Notes: generated from the sequence alone by a model not told the origin. A DNA stretch of 64,000 bases from Brachybacterium sp. SGAir0954 (GCF_005490785.1 NZ_CP027295.1:3346112-3410111); one strand, 5' to 3'; positions 18,358 to 28,024 are shown, counted from the stretch's first letter. Made by a program: numbers and translations.

Positions 18358-18444
18358 CCTCAGATGTGGCGGCCGGGAAACTCCTGGCGTCTCAGGGAGC
18401 GTCTTCGCTCGAGCATGCTCTCTGAGGCGCCACATCTTCTGAGG
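18358..18444. repeat. Nested inverted repeat
   Basis: The outer arms are CCTCAGATGTGGCG (18358-18371) and CGCCACATCTTCTGAGG (18428-18444), perfectly complementary apart from a 3-nt insertion (TCT). An inner pair, GGCGTCTCAGGGAGC and GCTCTCTGAGGCGCC, is complementary at 13 of 15 positions and shares the right arm region. The whole structure is 87 bp. It could be a small non-autonomous mobile repeat, a recombination scar or a terminator of the aldo/keto reductase gene. Confidence 0.6.
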
Positions 18445-18464
18445 ATCCCGCGCCCCGAGGATCG

Positions 18465-18850
18465 ATGCGGACCAGGCTGCGGATCCCGCGGAGTTGGCGT
18501 GCACCGTCGGTGCCGCCTCTGTCGTTCCTCCCCGTGCGCGCCGGTCCACCGCGGCGCGGACGTCGCGGCGTGGGCGACGCGGCGAGCCTCGATCGGATCA
18601 CTGCGGTGCGGCAGACGAGCGTCCTCCCTCACTCGGTCATCAGCCATAGGACCGCCGCCGCGTTCCACGGGATGCCGCCGCCCTGGTGGGTGGACGACGG
18701 CATCAGCTTCCTCGCCGAGCCCGATGCAGGCGCCCGGTACCCGGCGCCGATCCCCAGCCGCCGCGCCGGCAACGAGGAGCACGGCGACACGGGCAGGCCC
18801 GGTGACTCGGCGGGGACGGGCGGCGCAGGCGAACGATCGGTCGGTGTCCG
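18465..18850 (+). pseudogene. Probable remnant of an AbiEi-antitoxin / DUF559-like protein gene
   Basis: An open frame includes ITAVRQTSVLPHSVISH and then RTAAAFHGMPPPWWVDDG, followed by a segment ending in a GDTGRPGD-type stretch. The block 'VISHRTAAAFHGMP' followed by a 'hGhtGr' element is typical of actinobacterial proteins with an AbiEi-like wing and a C-terminal DUF559 nuclease domain. Those proteins are about 300 residues; here only about 70 residues are recognisable. The flanking translation is low-complexity and the C-terminal domain is missing. I therefore read it as a decayed gene. It is a recognition from memory, so family assignment is uncertain. Confidence 0.4.
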
Positions 18851-18860
18851 CGGGAACCGG

Positions 18861-18889
18861 TTGCCGAGCCTCCGGGCGCCCGCTACGGT
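18861..18889 (+). promoter_or_regulatory. Promoter of the molybdenum hydroxylase operon
   Basis: A -35 TTGCCG (18861-18866), a 17-bp spacer and a -10 TACGGT (18884-18889) precede the first gene. The predicted leader is about 23 nt and contains a GGAGG site 8 nt before the ATG. Confidence 0.55.
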
Positions 18890-18918
18890 CGAATCCCGAC
18901 CTGATCCGGAGGCGCCCG

Positions 18919-19458
18919 ATGGGCCATCCAGTCCACCTCATCATCGATGGTCAGCCGCATGACCTGACCGTCGACCCGCGCACCACCCTGCTCGACGCGC
19001 TGCGGGACCACCTCGGGAACATGTCCCCGAAGAAGGGCTGCGACCACGGCCAGTGCGGCGCCTGCACCGTTCTGGTCGACGGGCGGCGGCTGAATTCCTG
19101 CCTGCTGCTGGCCGTGTCCCTCGACGGCGCGGAGGTGCTCACCTCGGACGGCCTCGCCCCGGACGGCGAGCCCTCCGTCCTGCACACCGCTTTCCTCGAG
19201 CAGGATGCGTTCCAGTGCGGCTACTGCACCCCCGGGCAGATCTGCTCCGCGACCGGCGTGCTCCGCGAGGCGGCCGACGGGCACCCCAGCGTGGTCACCG
19301 AGGACCACGGCCACGACCACCCGATCGAGCTCACCGAGGACGAGATCCGCGAGCGGATGAGCGGGAACCTGTGCCGCTGCGGCGCCTACGTCAACATCGT
19401 CGCCGCCGTCCGGCAGGCGGCCGGGGCGAGCACCGCGAGCGAGGGGACGGCCCGATGA
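18919..19458 (+). CDS. (2Fe-2S)-binding subunit of a xanthine dehydrogenase family oxidoreductase
   Basis: A 179-aa electron-transfer subunit carrying two [2Fe-2S] clusters. The plant-ferredoxin-type ligands are in [17 protein letters not shown] (with a later Cys in LNSCLL). The C-terminal all-helical cluster has [14 protein letters not shown] and NLCRCGAY. There is no Tat signal, unlike the E. coli periplasmic PaoA, so the complex is predicted cytoplasmic. An inserted acidic His-rich loop ([18 protein letters not shown]) separates the two C-terminal motifs. The gene's TGA overlaps the ATG of the FAD subunit (ATGA), which marks a coupled operon. Confidence 0.93.
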   Translation: MGHPVHLIIDGQPHDLTVDPRTTLLDALRDHLGNMSPKKGCDHGQCGACTVLVDGRRLNSCLLLAVSLDGAEVLTSDGLAPDGEPSVLHTAFLEQDAFQCGYCTPGQICSATGVLREAADGHPSVVTEDHGHDHPIELTEDEIRERMSGNLCRCGAYVNIVAAVRQAAGASTASEGTAR

Positions 19459-20486
19459 GACCCTTCGACTACGTGCGCGCGGACGACCCCGCCGGCGCCG
19501 TCGCCGCGATGGCCGAACGACCCGACGCGGCCTACCTCGCCGGCGGCACCAACCTCGTCGACCACCTCAAGCTCGGGATCACCGCCCCCGATCTGCTGGT
19601 CGACCTCGGCCGTCTCGACCTCGCGGACATCGAGGAGCTGCCGGACGGCGGCCTGCGCGTCGGCGCCATGGTCCGCAACAGCGATCTCGCCGCCGACCCG
19701 CGCGTGCGTCGCGACCACCCGATGCTCTCCCGCGCCCTTCTCTCCGGCGCCTCGGGCCAGCTGCGCAACGCCGCCACCACCGGCGGGAACCTGCTGCAGC
19801 GCACCCGTTGCGTCTACTTCCAGGACCCCACCACCCCCTGCAACAAGCGTGCTCCGGGCAGCGGCTGCTCGGCGCTCGGGGGATACACCCGCTACCACGC
19901 GATCCTCGGCGCCTCCGACGCGTGCATCGCCACCCACCCCTCCGACATGGCGGTCGCCCTCGCCGCCCTGGACGCGACCGTGGTGGTGCTGGGCGACGAC
20001 GGCGAGAAGCGCCTGCCCCTCACCGCGCTGCACCGCCTTCCGGGGGACGAGCCCGAGCGCGACACCGTCCTCGAGCACGGCGACCTGATCACCGCCGTCG
20101 AGCTGCCCCCGCCGGACGGCGCCGCCCGCACCCGTTCCACGTATCGCAAGATCCGCGACCGCGCCTCCTACGCCTTCGCCCTGGTCTCGGTCGCCGCGGT
20201 GCTCGAGCTCGACCCGGACGCCGCGCGGCCCACGATCCTCTCCGCGAGGATCGCCCTCGGAGGCGTCGCCCACGCCCCCTGGCGGGCTCGCCGCGCCGAG
20301 CAGCTCCTCGCCGGCGCCCCCGCCACCCGCGAGAGCTTCCGCCGGGCCGCGGCGGCCGAGCTCGAGCGGGCCCGGCCGGTCGCGGGCAACGAGTTCAAGG
20401 TGACGATGGCCCAGGGCGCGATGGGGAGCGTGCTCGCCGAGCTCGCCGGCCTGGGCGAGGAGAACGAGGATTCCCCTGATGAGTGA
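19455..20486 (+). CDS. FAD-binding subunit of xanthine dehydrogenase family enzyme, with extra Fe-S cysteine cluster
   Basis: A 343-aa subunit that transfers electrons to FAD. The N-terminal FAD-binding motif [15 protein letters not shown] and the second motif [12 protein letters not shown] are present. After this comes [20 protein letters not shown] followed by a distal C in [11 protein letters not shown]. This cysteine pattern matches PaoB/YagS and 4-hydroxybenzoyl-CoA reductase beta subunits, which bind an additional [4Fe-4S] cluster. It therefore points to an aldehyde oxidoreductase or low-potential relative rather than a classical xanthine dehydrogenase. It overlaps the 2Fe-2S gene by 4 nt and the Mo subunit by 8 nt. 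Confidence 0.92.
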   Translation: MRPFDYVRADDPAGAVAAMAERPDAAYLAGGTNLVDHLKLGITAPDLLVDLGRLDLADIEELPDGGLRVGAMVRNSDLAADPRVRRDHPMLSRALLSGASGQLRNAATTGGNLLQRTRCVYFQDPTTPCNKRAPGSGCSALGGYTRYHAILGASDACIATHPSDMAVALAALDATVVVLGDDGEKRLPLTALHRLPGDEPERDTVLEHGDLITAVELPPPDGAARTRSTYRKIRDRASYAFALVSVAAVLELDPDAARPTILSARIALGGVAHAPWRARRAEQLLAGAPATRESFRRAAAAELERARPVAGNEFKVTMAQGAMGSVLAELAGLGEENEDSPDE

Positions 20487-22551
20487 CCTCCTGCGAGCCT
20501 CCGCGATCGGCACCGGACGGGTGCGTCTGGACGGGCCCGACAAGGTGCGCGGCCTCGCGCCCTACGCCTACGAGCACCCGGTCGAGCATCCGCTCCATCT
20601 CTTCCCGCTGTGCTCCACGATCGCGCTCGGCCGCGTCACCGCCATCGACGCCACGGCCGCGCTCGCACTCGACGGTGTGGTGCACGTGATCACCCACGAG
20701 AACGCCCTCCGGCTCGCCGACACCGAGGACGGTGAGCTGGCGATCCTCCAGGACGACCGGATCGGCTTCCGCGGCCAGTACCTCGGCGCCGTCCTCGCCG
20801 AGACCCCGGAGGCGGCCCGCCAGGCCGCCGACCTCGTCGAGGTCACCGCAGAGGGCGCACCGCACGACGCCGTCTTCCGCCCCGACCACCCCGCAGTGCG
20901 CGAACCCGAGGGCGGCGGTGACGACATCGACACCGGCGACTTCGAGGCCGCGATCGCCGCCGCGGAGATCGTGGTGGACCAGCGGTACTCCACCCCGCTC
21001 GAGCACAACAACCCGATGGAGCCGCACACCACCATCGCGCGCTGGGACGGCGAGCAGCTCACGCTGTGGACCTCGACCCAGGGTGTGCACCCCGCGCGAC
21101 AGACCCTCGCCCCGATGCTGGGCATCGACCCCGAGCAGCTGCGGATCATCAGCCCGCACGTCGGCGGCGGCTTCGGCTCCAAGGGCTTGCCCCACGCGGA
21201 CATGATGCTCACGGCGCTGGCCGCGCACGCCGTGCCCGGCCGCGCCGTGAAGCACGCCGTCACCCGCCAGCACATGTTCGCGCTGACCGGGTACCGGCCC
21301 GCCACCTCCCAACGCTTCCGGATCGGCGCCCGGGCCGACGGCACGATCACCGCCTTCGGGCTCGAGGCGGTCTCCAGCTCGTCGCACACCAAGGAGTTCC
21401 CCGAGGTGGCGATCAAACCCTCCCGGCAGATGTACGCCGGGGAGCACCGTCGCATCACCCAGCGCGTGCTCCCGCTCGACGTCGCCGTCCCCTCCTGGAT
21501 GCGCGCTCCCGGCGAGGCACCGGGGATGGTGGGCCTGGAGATCATGATGGACGAGCTCGCCGAGGCCTGCGGGCTGGACCCGATCGAACTGCGGGTGCGC
21601 AACGAGCCGGAGCACGACCCCGACACAGGGAAGCCCTTCAACCGACGCCGGCTGATCGACTGCCTGCACGAGGGCGCCACCCGCTTCGGCTGGGCCGACC
21701 GCGACCCGCGGCCCCGCGCACGCCGGGAGGGCGGGTGGCTGATCGGCACCGGCGTCGCCTCGGCGACCTACCCCGCATCCCGGCAGCCCGGCTCGAAGGC
21801 CCGGATCCGTCACGAGGCGGGGGTCTACGAGGTGGGCATCGGTGCCGCCGACCTCGGCACCGGCACCTGGACCGCTCTCACCCAGGTCTCCGCCGACGCC
21901 CTCGAGGTCGACCCGGACCGCATCGCGCTGCGGATCGGCGACACCGCGCTGCCGAACGCGACCGTGGCCGGCAGCTCCACCGGACTCGCCAGCTGGAGCG
22001 CGGCTGTGCTGGCCGCCGCGGACGCCTTCCGCCGCGAGCACGGCACCGCCCCGGCCGATGGCGTCGAAGCGATCGGTGAGGCGGCGGAGAACCCTGCCGA
22101 GAAGCAGTTCGCCATGCACTCCTACGGCGCCCAGTTCGCGCAGGTCCGCGTCCAGGAGGAGACCGGCGAGATCCGTCTGGACCGCATGCTCGGGGTGTTC
22201 TCCGTCGGGCGGATCATCAACCCCCGCACCGCCCGCTCCCAGCTCCTCGGCGGGATGACCATGGGGGTGGGGATGGCGCTGCACGAGAAGGGCGAGCTCG
22301 ACCCTCGCTTCGGACACGTCGTCAACCACGACCTCGCCGAGTACCACGTGCCCGTCAACGCCGACATCCGCTCCCTCGAGGCGCACTGGCTGGACGAGGA
22401 GGACCCTCAGGCCGGCCCGCTCGGCGCGCGCGGCATCGGCGAGATCGGCACCGTCGGCGCCGCCGCGGCGATCGCCAACGCCGTCCACCATGCCACAGGG
22501 GTGCGTGCGCGGGACCTGCCCGTGTTCGGCAGCGACCTCCTGGCACGGTGA
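20479..22551 (+). CDS. Molybdopterin-binding catalytic subunit of xanthine dehydrogenase / aldehyde oxidase family
   Basis: A 690-aa catalytic subunit. It has the family order: an N-terminal a/b hammerhead ([16 protein letters not shown]), the molybdopterin loops [14 protein letters not shown] and [10 protein letters not shown], and the C-terminal [20 protein letters not shown] with the base Glu655. At 690 residues it is shorter than most YagR-like subunits (about 730), mainly through compact loops; no active-site motif is missing. Together with the two upstream subunits it hydroxylates an aldehyde or N-heterocycle using water. The substrate is not deducible; the PaoABC resemblance favours aromatic aldehydes. 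It overlaps the next gene by 4 nt. Confidence 0.93.
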   Translation: MSDLLRASAIGTGRVRLDGPDKVRGLAPYAYEHPVEHPLHLFPLCSTIALGRVTAIDATAALALDGVVHVITHENALRLADTEDGELAILQDDRIGFRGQYLGAVLAETPEAARQAADLVEVTAEGAPHDAVFRPDHPAVREPEGGGDDIDTGDFEAAIAAAEIVVDQRYSTPLEHNNPMEPHTTIARWDGEQLTLWTSTQGVHPARQTLAPMLGIDPEQLRIISPHVGGGFGSKGLPHADMMLTALAAHAVPGRAVKHAVTRQHMFALTGYRPATSQRFRIGARADGTITAFGLEAVSSSSHTKEFPEVAIKPSRQMYAGEHRRITQRVLPLDVAVPSWMRAPGEAPGMVGLEIMMDELAEACGLDPIELRVRNEPEHDPDTGKPFNRRRLIDCLHEGATRFGWADRDPRPRARREGGWLIGTGVASATYPASRQPGSKARIRHEAGVYEVGIGAADLGTGTWTALTQVSADALEVDPDRIALRIGDTALPNATVAGSSTGLASWSAAVLAAADAFRREHGTAPADGVEAIGEAAENPAEKQFAMHSYGAQFAQVRVQEETGEIRLDRMLGVFSVGRIINPRTARSQLLGGMTMGVGMALHEKGELDPRFGHVVNHDLAEYHVPVNADIRSLEAHWLDEEDPQAGPLGARGIGEIGTVGAAAAIANAVHHATGVRARDLPVFGSDLLAR

Positions 22552-23189
22552 GCGCCGCGTCGTCCGAGGGCCCTCGACAGGCGGCCGCGTCTCCCGTCGG
22601 CCTGATCCTCGCCGCGGGCGCCGGACGGCGACTGGGCCGCGGCCCCAAGGCGCTGCTGCTCCTGCGCGGCGTCCCGCTGGTCGAGCACGTCGCTCGCGCC
22701 CTGCGCGAAGGCGGCTGCGCCGAGGTCGTGGTCGTCACCGGCGCGGGCGCCGAGGGGGTGGGCGCCGTCATGGACGGGATGCCGTGGGCGCGCACGGAGC
22801 AGAACCCGCGCTGGCGCGAGGGGATGGGGACCTCCCTGCGCACCGGCCTGGCCGCGATCGGACCGGGCCGCGACGTGCTGGTCACGCCGGTGGACCGCCC
22901 CGGGACGTGCGCGGCAGAGGTGGCCCGGGTGCTGGCCGCCCACCGCCCTGGAGGGATCACCGCCGCCGCCCACCGGGAGGCCTCCGGCGAGCTCCGACGG
23001 GGCCATCCGGTGCTGCTCGACGCCGCCTGGACCACCGCCGCCGCGGAGGCCGCGCGCGCGGACGTGGGCGCCCGCGACCTGCTCCGCGCCCGACGGGATC
23101 ACGTGCAGCTCGTGGACTGCACGGATATCGACGACGGTGCGGACCTCGACCTCCCCGAGGACCTGTGGCGGCTGGACGTGCGGGGCTGA
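22548..23189 (+). CDS. Nucleotidyltransferase of the MobA/MocA type (molybdenum cofactor cytidylyl- or guanylyltransferase)
   Basis: A 213-aa enzyme of the NTP-transferase fold. The N-terminal LILAAGAGRRLGRGPKALL contains the LAAGxxxRxG nucleotide loop and its lysine. The central VLVTPVDRPG matches the PVDxP motif of MocA, which makes the cytidine form of molybdopterin used by this enzyme family. Position directly after the catalytic subunit, with a GTG start overlapping its stop (GTGA), supports a role in cofactor maturation. Whether CTP or GTP is used cannot be read with certainty, though xanthine dehydrogenase family enzymes commonly take the cytidine dinucleotide. Confidence 0.85.
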   Translation: MSAASSEGPRQAAASPVGLILAAGAGRRLGRGPKALLLLRGVPLVEHVARALREGGCAEVVVVTGAGAEGVGAVMDGMPWARTEQNPRWREGMGTSLRTGLAAIGPGRDVLVTPVDRPGTCAAEVARVLAAHRPGGITAAAHREASGELRRGHPVLLDAAWTTAAAEAARADVGARDLLRARRDHVQLVDCTDIDDGADLDLPEDLWRLDVRG

Positions 23190-23193
23190 CCTC

Positions 23194-24369
23194 TCAGCGG
23201 CTCGCAGCGGTGCGCGCATGCAGCGGACCGCTGCCGTCCCGCAGCGGCTCGACGGTGCGACGCTCGGCCCGCACGGCCAGGATCTCCGCGAGGATCGCGA
23301 CCGCCACCTCCGACGGGCTCCCCGCCCCCAGGTCGAGGCCGATCGGGGAGCGCAGCCGCGACAGCGCCTCCTCGTCCACCCCGGCCTCCCTCAGCGCCGT
23401 GCGCCGATCGTGATCGCTGCGCCGGGACCCCATCGCACCGACGTAGGCGATGTCCAGCCGCAGAGCGGTGGCGAGCACCGGCACGTCGACCTTCGGATCG
23501 TGCGTGAGCACGCAGACCATGCTGCGGGCATCGAGATCCCCGCGCTCCGCGGCCGCAGCCAGGAACCGGTGCGGCCAGGCACGCACCACCTCCGCCCCCG
23601 GGAACGCCGTGGGATCGGTGAACGCCGGCCGATGGTCGCACAGCGTGATCCGCAGCCCGAGCGGCCGTGCCGCCTCCACCAGCGCCTGCCCGAAGGCGTT
23701 CGCCCCGCACACCACCAGGTGCGCGGGCCGGATACGGGACTCGACGAACAGGTCGATCGTCGAGGCACCCGCAGGGAGGCGGAGGGTGCCGGAGCGAGCC
23801 TCGCGGAGCATGGCGGCGACCTGGGCGCTCCCTGCCTCGAGCAGCTCCGGGGGGAGCAGCATCGTGAGCGCACCGCGGACCTCCTCGGCCCCGTCGCCCG
23901 CGAGCAGGACGGCGCGCGGGTCGTCGGCGTCGTCACCCTCGGGAGCGACCGTTCGTGGTAAGTCGGAATCTCGCGGCAACCGGGTCACGTAGGCGGCGGG
24001 GGACGGGTCGTCGACCGTGCCGAGGGGGCTCCGCGCCCCCGGGGGCGGGGCAGCGAACGGCTGGATCAGCACCTCGAGCGAGCCTCCGCACATCAGTCCG
24101 ACGGCGAAGGCGTCCTCGTCGCTGAACCCGAAGCTCCGGAGGCTGCTCCCCCCGGTCTCGAGCGCTTCGCGGCAGGCCTCGAGCACCGCTCCCTCGACGC
24201 AGCCGCCGGAGAGCGAGCCGTGCAGTGCGCCATCGGCGCCCACCAGCATCGAGGTGCCCACGGGCCGCGGCACGGAGCCCTGGGCGGAGACGATGGTCGC
24301 GACGGCGCAGGGGACCGGATCGGAGGCGCGGGCGAGGCGCTCCCGGGCGCCGTCGAGGATGTCGAGCAC
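23194..24369 (-). CDS. xdhC: XdhC/CoxI family molybdenum cofactor maturation protein
   Basis: A 391-aa protein that binds and sulfurates the molybdenum cofactor for insertion into the hydroxylase. The N-terminal XdhC/CoxI domain shows GSVPRPVGTSMLV and GSLSGGCVEGAVLEACREAL. The C-terminal Rossmann XdhC domain shows VVCGANAFGQALVEAA and AYVGAMGSRRSDHDRR. A long linker (about 110-200) separates them. It is convergent with the operon it serves, with only 4 bp between stops. GTG start at 24369; TAGTCT (24376-24381) stands 6 nt upstream, consistent with a leaderless transcript. Confidence 0.9.
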   Translation of the reverse strand: MLDILDGARERLARASDPVPCAVATIVSAQGSVPRPVGTSMLVGADGALHGSLSGGCVEGAVLEACREALETGGSSLRSFGFSDEDAFAVGLMCGGSLEVLIQPFAAPPPGARSPLGTVDDPSPAAYVTRLPRDSDLPRTVAPEGDDADDPRAVLLAGDGAEEVRGALTMLLPPELLEAGSAQVAAMLREARSGTLRLPAGASTIDLFVESRIRPAHLVVCGANAFGQALVEAARPLGLRITLCDHRPAFTDPTAFPGAEVVRAWPHRFLAAAAERGDLDARSMVCVLTHDPKVDVPVLATALRLDIAYVGAMGSRRSDHDRRTALREAGVDEEALSRLRSPIGLDLGAGSPSEVAVAILAEILAVRAERRTVEPLRDGSGPLHARTAASR

Positions 24370-25028
24370 CTCCTCAGACTATGCCGCAGCCCGGATCGAC
24401 GCGACGGTTTCGACCTCTCGATCGGGCGGGGTGCAGATCACCAAGGCGGTGCTGCCGGTGGCGGCCGTCGGCGTCTCGACGGTGTGGATCCTGCGCTCCA
24501 CCGCTTCGATCTCTCCGAGGTGCTCGGCAGGGCCGTCGCGGAACATCCCGACCGCGTCACCGCCCTCGAGCCGTGCGGCGACGGGCCGGCTCGGGCGCAG
24601 ACGGCAACCCCGGGTCTCAGCCGGCCTCGTCGAGGGTGACCCGTCCCGCGCAGATCCCCGTGAGCTCCGGGCGCACGCCGTCGATCTCGAGCACGTCGCC
24701 CACCCGCTGGGCCATGACAACCCGCTCCCCGCCCGGCAGATCGCTGGGCGGGAGGTCTGCCAGTCGATGCTGGCGACAGGAGCCGTCGCCATGTGGTCGA
24801 CGACATTCGCGCTCAGCGAGATCCGCCCGCCGGAGCCGGTCTTCGGCGCGGAGCTCCCACGATGGAGTCTTCTCCGCGCTGCTGCAGAAGAACGCCCTGG
24901 ACCGCAAGCGCCGGCGGACCGGAGAAGCGCTGCGCATCGCGATCATCACCGGGATCGAGCGGACCCACCACCGACGGCGGCCGCCCCCGAGGTGGGGACG
25001 GCCGCCGTCGTGCGCCGGGCTCCGGAGA
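24370..25028. other. 659-bp stretch without an intact gene, possibly a decayed minus-strand gene
   Basis: Minus-strand frames contain pieces with coding-like composition in different registers: GERVVMAQRVGDVLEIDGV in one frame and GMFRDGPAEHLGEIEAVE then IHTVETPTAATGSTALVI in another, both below 24950. They could be one frameshifted gene, but I do not recognise the family. The plus strand has a short LLQKNALDRKRRRTGEALR piece near 24890-24950. The end of the stretch is the ppc terminator hairpin. Confidence 0.4.
24972..25010 (-). terminator. Terminator hairpin downstream of ppc
   Basis: Perfect 12-nt arms CGACGGCGGCCG (24972-24983) and CGGCCGCCGTCG (24999-25010) enclose a 15-nt loop. The hairpin starts 19 nt past the ppc stop on the minus strand. 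Confidence 0.75.
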
Positions 25029-27866
25029 TCAGCCCGTGTTCTTCAGGCCCGCGGCCACACCGTTGATCGTGGTCAGCAGCGCCCGCTGGAGCTCGGGGTC
25101 GACCTCCTCGCCCGCCGCGGCGGCGGCGCGCACGCGCTGCAGCATCGCGACCTGCATGTAGGAGATCGGGTCGAGGTAGCGGTCGCGCACAGCGAGGGTG
25201 CGCTTGAGCACGGGCTGGTTGTCCAGCAGCTCGAGCACACCGGTGAGGCGCTCGAGCTCCGCGACGGAGAGCTCGTACTCCTCACGGATCCGCTCGAACA
25301 GCGGCCACAGCCGCTCCGGCACCAGCGAGTGCACGTAGTGGGCGGCGATCTGCATGTCGGTCTTCGCGAGCGTCATCTCGACGTTGCTGATGAGCGAGCG
25401 GAAGAAGTGCCAGTGCTTCAGCATCTCGTGGAGATCCGGCTCGAGGCCCGCCTCGCGGGCGGCCTTGAGGCCGGAGCCGGCGCCGAACCAGCCCGGGACG
25501 ATCTGGCGGGACTGGGTCCAGCCGAACACCCACGGGATGGCGCGCAGGCCGTCGAGCCCCTTGTCCGAGGTGGCGCGCTTGGAGGGGCGCGAGCCGATGT
25601 TGAGATCGCCGAGCTGCTCCACCGGGGTGGAGGTCACGAAGTACTCGGGCAGGTCGGGGTCGTCGGCGAGGGTCCGGTACCGCGTGAAGGCGGCGTCGGA
25701 GACCTGCTGCATGACCTCGCCGAAACGGTCCAGCTGCTCGGGGGTGGTGCGCGGCGCGGTGTGCAGCGCGGAGCCCTCGATGACGGCCGCGAGCGAGAGG
25801 TCGAGGTTCTCGCGCGCGAGCGTGGGCAGCATGTACTTGTCGGAGATGACCTCGCCCTGCTCGGTGAACTTGATCTCGCCCTCGAGCACGCCGTACGGCT
25901 GGGCCAGGATCGCGTCGTAGGTGGGGCCGCCGCCGCGGCCGACGGACCCGCCGCGGCCGTGGAACAGGCGCAGGGTGACCCCGTGGCGCGCCGCCGCGTC
26001 GCGCAGCGAGCGCTGGGCCTGGTGGATCTCCCACTGGCTCGTGATGACGCCGGCGTCCTTGTTGCCGTCGGAGTAGCCGAGCATGACCTCCTGGCGGTCG
26101 CCGTTCAGGCGCACGATCTCGCGGTAGGAGGGGTCCGAGAACAGGCGCTCGAGGATCTCGCCGGAGCTGCGGAGGTCCGCGACCTCCTCGAGCAGCGGCG
26201 CGAAGCCGATGTCCGCCCGGTTCTCGTCGCTGCCCGGCCCGCCCGCGAGGGTGATGAGCCCTGCCTCGCGCGCCAGCAGCGCCGCGGCGAGGACGTCGTC
26301 GGCGCCGTGCGTCATCGAGATGATGTAGGTCTCGATCGCGGCGGTGCCGTAGGAGCGGTGCGCCTCGCGGATCTCGCGGAACACGCCGTAGGTGGTGCGC
26401 GTGGCGTCGTCGAGGATGGTCTCGTCCTCGGAGATCGCGGCGCCCACGAGCGGCCGGCGGCTCGAGAGCTCCGAGGAGAGCACGTCCGTGCGCTCGACGC
26501 GGGAGAGCTCGGCATAGGGCCGGTCCAGCTCGCCCACGCGGTCGAACAGACGGGCGGCGACCTCGTGGTGCTTCTCGGAGTGCTCGCGCACGTCGAGGGT
26601 CGCGAGGTTCAGACCGGAGCCGGCGAGCACCTGCTGAGCGATCGCGACGGTGCCGTCGGCGACCTTGTGGGCGCCATGGCGGGAGAGCGCCGCACGCAGC
26701 ACCTCGAAGTCCGCCTGGAGCTCCTCGCCGTCGCGGTAGTCCTTGCCGTCCACGTGCGCGTCGCCGCTGCGCAGCCGTGCCCGGGTCGCGGCGAGCTTGG
26801 CGCGCATCGCGCCGAGCTTGAGGCGGTAGGGCTCCTGCTCGAAGAGGCGCTGCTGGTTCTCGTCGACCTGGGACTCGAAGGCGAGATCGGCGCGGAGGCT
26901 CTCGCGGAGCTCCTCGTCGTCGCCCGTGAGTACGGAGGAGATCGAGAGATCGGAGATCAGGTCGTTGATGACCTGGGTCGCGATGTCGATCGCGGCCTCG
27001 GCCTGGAGCTGGAGCACCTCGCGGGTGACCTGCGCGGTGACGAAGGGATTGCCGTCGCGGTCGCCGCCGATCCAGGAGCCGAAGCGCAGCGGGACCTGGC
27101 GCTCGGAGAGCTCCGCCCCTTTGGCGCGGAGCTCCTCGCGGAGGTCGTCGAGGAACCCGGGCAGGGTCTGGAGGTAGAGCTGGCGCAGGTAGTAGAGGAC
27201 GTTGCGCGCCTCGTCCTGCGGGGTGGGCCGGTCACGGCGCAGCTCGTCGGTCAGCCACAGGCCCTCGATCGCCTCGGAGAGGTCGTGGTCCTGGCGACGG
27301 CGCTCGACGCTGCCCTCCGCGGTCTCCGTGGCCAGGAGGTCGGAGATCCGACGCAGCTTGGTGAGCACGGCGCGGCGGGAGGCCTCGGTGGGGTGCGCGG
27401 TGAAGACGAGGCGCACATCGAGGGAGTCGACGGCCTCCTGCAGGCCCTCGGGGCCCACCTTGTCCACGACGCCCTGGACGGCGCGGGGCACCCACGACTC
27501 GGCGGTGGGGCGCTCCTGCAGGGCGCGCACGCGGTAGACCTGCTCGGCGGCGTTCGCGAGCAGGAAGTACTGGGTGAAGGCGCGGGTCAGCGGGGTCGCC
27601 TGCTCGAGGGGGAGCTCAGCGAGCCGCTTCTGCACGTCGCGCGCGGTCGCGGTGCTGCCCGAGGACTTCGCCTCCTTGGTCAGCTGGCGCACCTGCTCGA
27701 CGAGGTCCAGCAGCTCCTGACCGTGCTGGTCGGAGAGGGTGCGGCCCAGGAGCGTGGACAGCCGCCTGACCGTCGCCCGCAGCGGGGCATCGATGTGCGG
27801 ATCGTCCCCGACGACGGGGAACTCGCTCGTGAGCGTGGGCACAGGGAACGCGTCGGTCTCTGGCAC
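25029..27866 (-). CDS. ppc: Phosphoenolpyruvate carboxylase
   Basis: A 945-aa cytoplasmic enzyme that carboxylates phosphoenolpyruvate to oxaloacetate to refill the TCA cycle. Catalytic signatures are present: FTAHPTEASRR with His158, GGDRDGNPFVT, FHGRGGSVGRGGGP, and the conserved C-terminal TINGVAAGLKNTG. Another conserved block is AIPWVFGWTQSRQIVPGWFG. Length is normal for bacterial forms. The GTG at 27866 is preferred because AGGAGG lies about 5 nt upstream; an in-frame ATG 11 codons earlier would add a basic head with no ribosome-binding site. A hairpin terminator follows. Confidence 0.97.
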   Translation of the reverse strand: MPETDAFPVPTLTSEFPVVGDDPHIDAPLRATVRRLSTLLGRTLSDQHGQELLDLVEQVRQLTKEAKSSGSTATARDVQKRLAELPLEQATPLTRAFTQYFLLANAAEQVYRVRALQERPTAESWVPRAVQGVVDKVGPEGLQEAVDSLDVRLVFTAHPTEASRRAVLTKLRRISDLLATETAEGSVERRRQDHDLSEAIEGLWLTDELRRDRPTPQDEARNVLYYLRQLYLQTLPGFLDDLREELRAKGAELSERQVPLRFGSWIGGDRDGNPFVTAQVTREVLQLQAEAAIDIATQVINDLISDLSISSVLTGDDEELRESLRADLAFESQVDENQQRLFEQEPYRLKLGAMRAKLAATRARLRSGDAHVDGKDYRDGEELQADFEVLRAALSRHGAHKVADGTVAIAQQVLAGSGLNLATLDVREHSEKHHEVAARLFDRVGELDRPYAELSRVERTDVLSSELSSRRPLVGAAISEDETILDDATRTTYGVFREIREAHRSYGTAAIETYIISMTHGADDVLAAALLAREAGLITLAGGPGSDENRADIGFAPLLEEVADLRSSGEILERLFSDPSYREIVRLNGDRQEVMLGYSDGNKDAGVITSQWEIHQAQRSLRDAAARHGVTLRLFHGRGGSVGRGGGPTYDAILAQPYGVLEGEIKFTEQGEVISDKYMLPTLARENLDLSLAAVIEGSALHTAPRTTPEQLDRFGEVMQQVSDAAFTRYRTLADDPDLPEYFVTSTPVEQLGDLNIGSRPSKRATSDKGLDGLRAIPWVFGWTQSRQIVPGWFGAGSGLKAAREAGLEPDLHEMLKHWHFFRSLISNVEMTLAKTDMQIAAHYVHSLVPERLWPLFERIREEYELSVAELERLTGVLELLDNQPVLKRTLAVRDRYLDPISYMQVAMLQRVRAAAAAGEEVDPELQRALLTTINGVAAGLKNTG

Positions 27867-28024
27867 GGGGCCTCCTGATGATCGGCGGCGCCGCAGCACG
27901 GCCGCCGACGGTGCGAGCGACCGCGACGGCGCGGGGAAACGCCGCCCAGACTACCGCGCGCCCGTTCCGCGCCCATGGGGAGGGCCATTCCTCGGGACAC
28001 CCGCCCTCCCACGCCTATCACACC

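Larger units (their letters stand above)
18274..18918. other. 645-bp stretch without an intact gene
   Basis: This gap holds a nested inverted repeat (18358-18444), a likely decayed coding remnant (about 18465-18850) and the promoter of the molybdenum hydroxylase operon (18861-18889). No intact reading frame with family resemblance was found on either strand. Local composition is slightly less GC-rich than the flanks. Confidence 0.6.

Noticed and set aside
24225..27878. Very long plus-strand open frame antisense to ppc (over 1200 codons)
   Set aside because: Typical GC-rich shadow frame: it follows ppc's third-codon bias, has repetitive Arg/Gly/Leu composition and no family resemblance.
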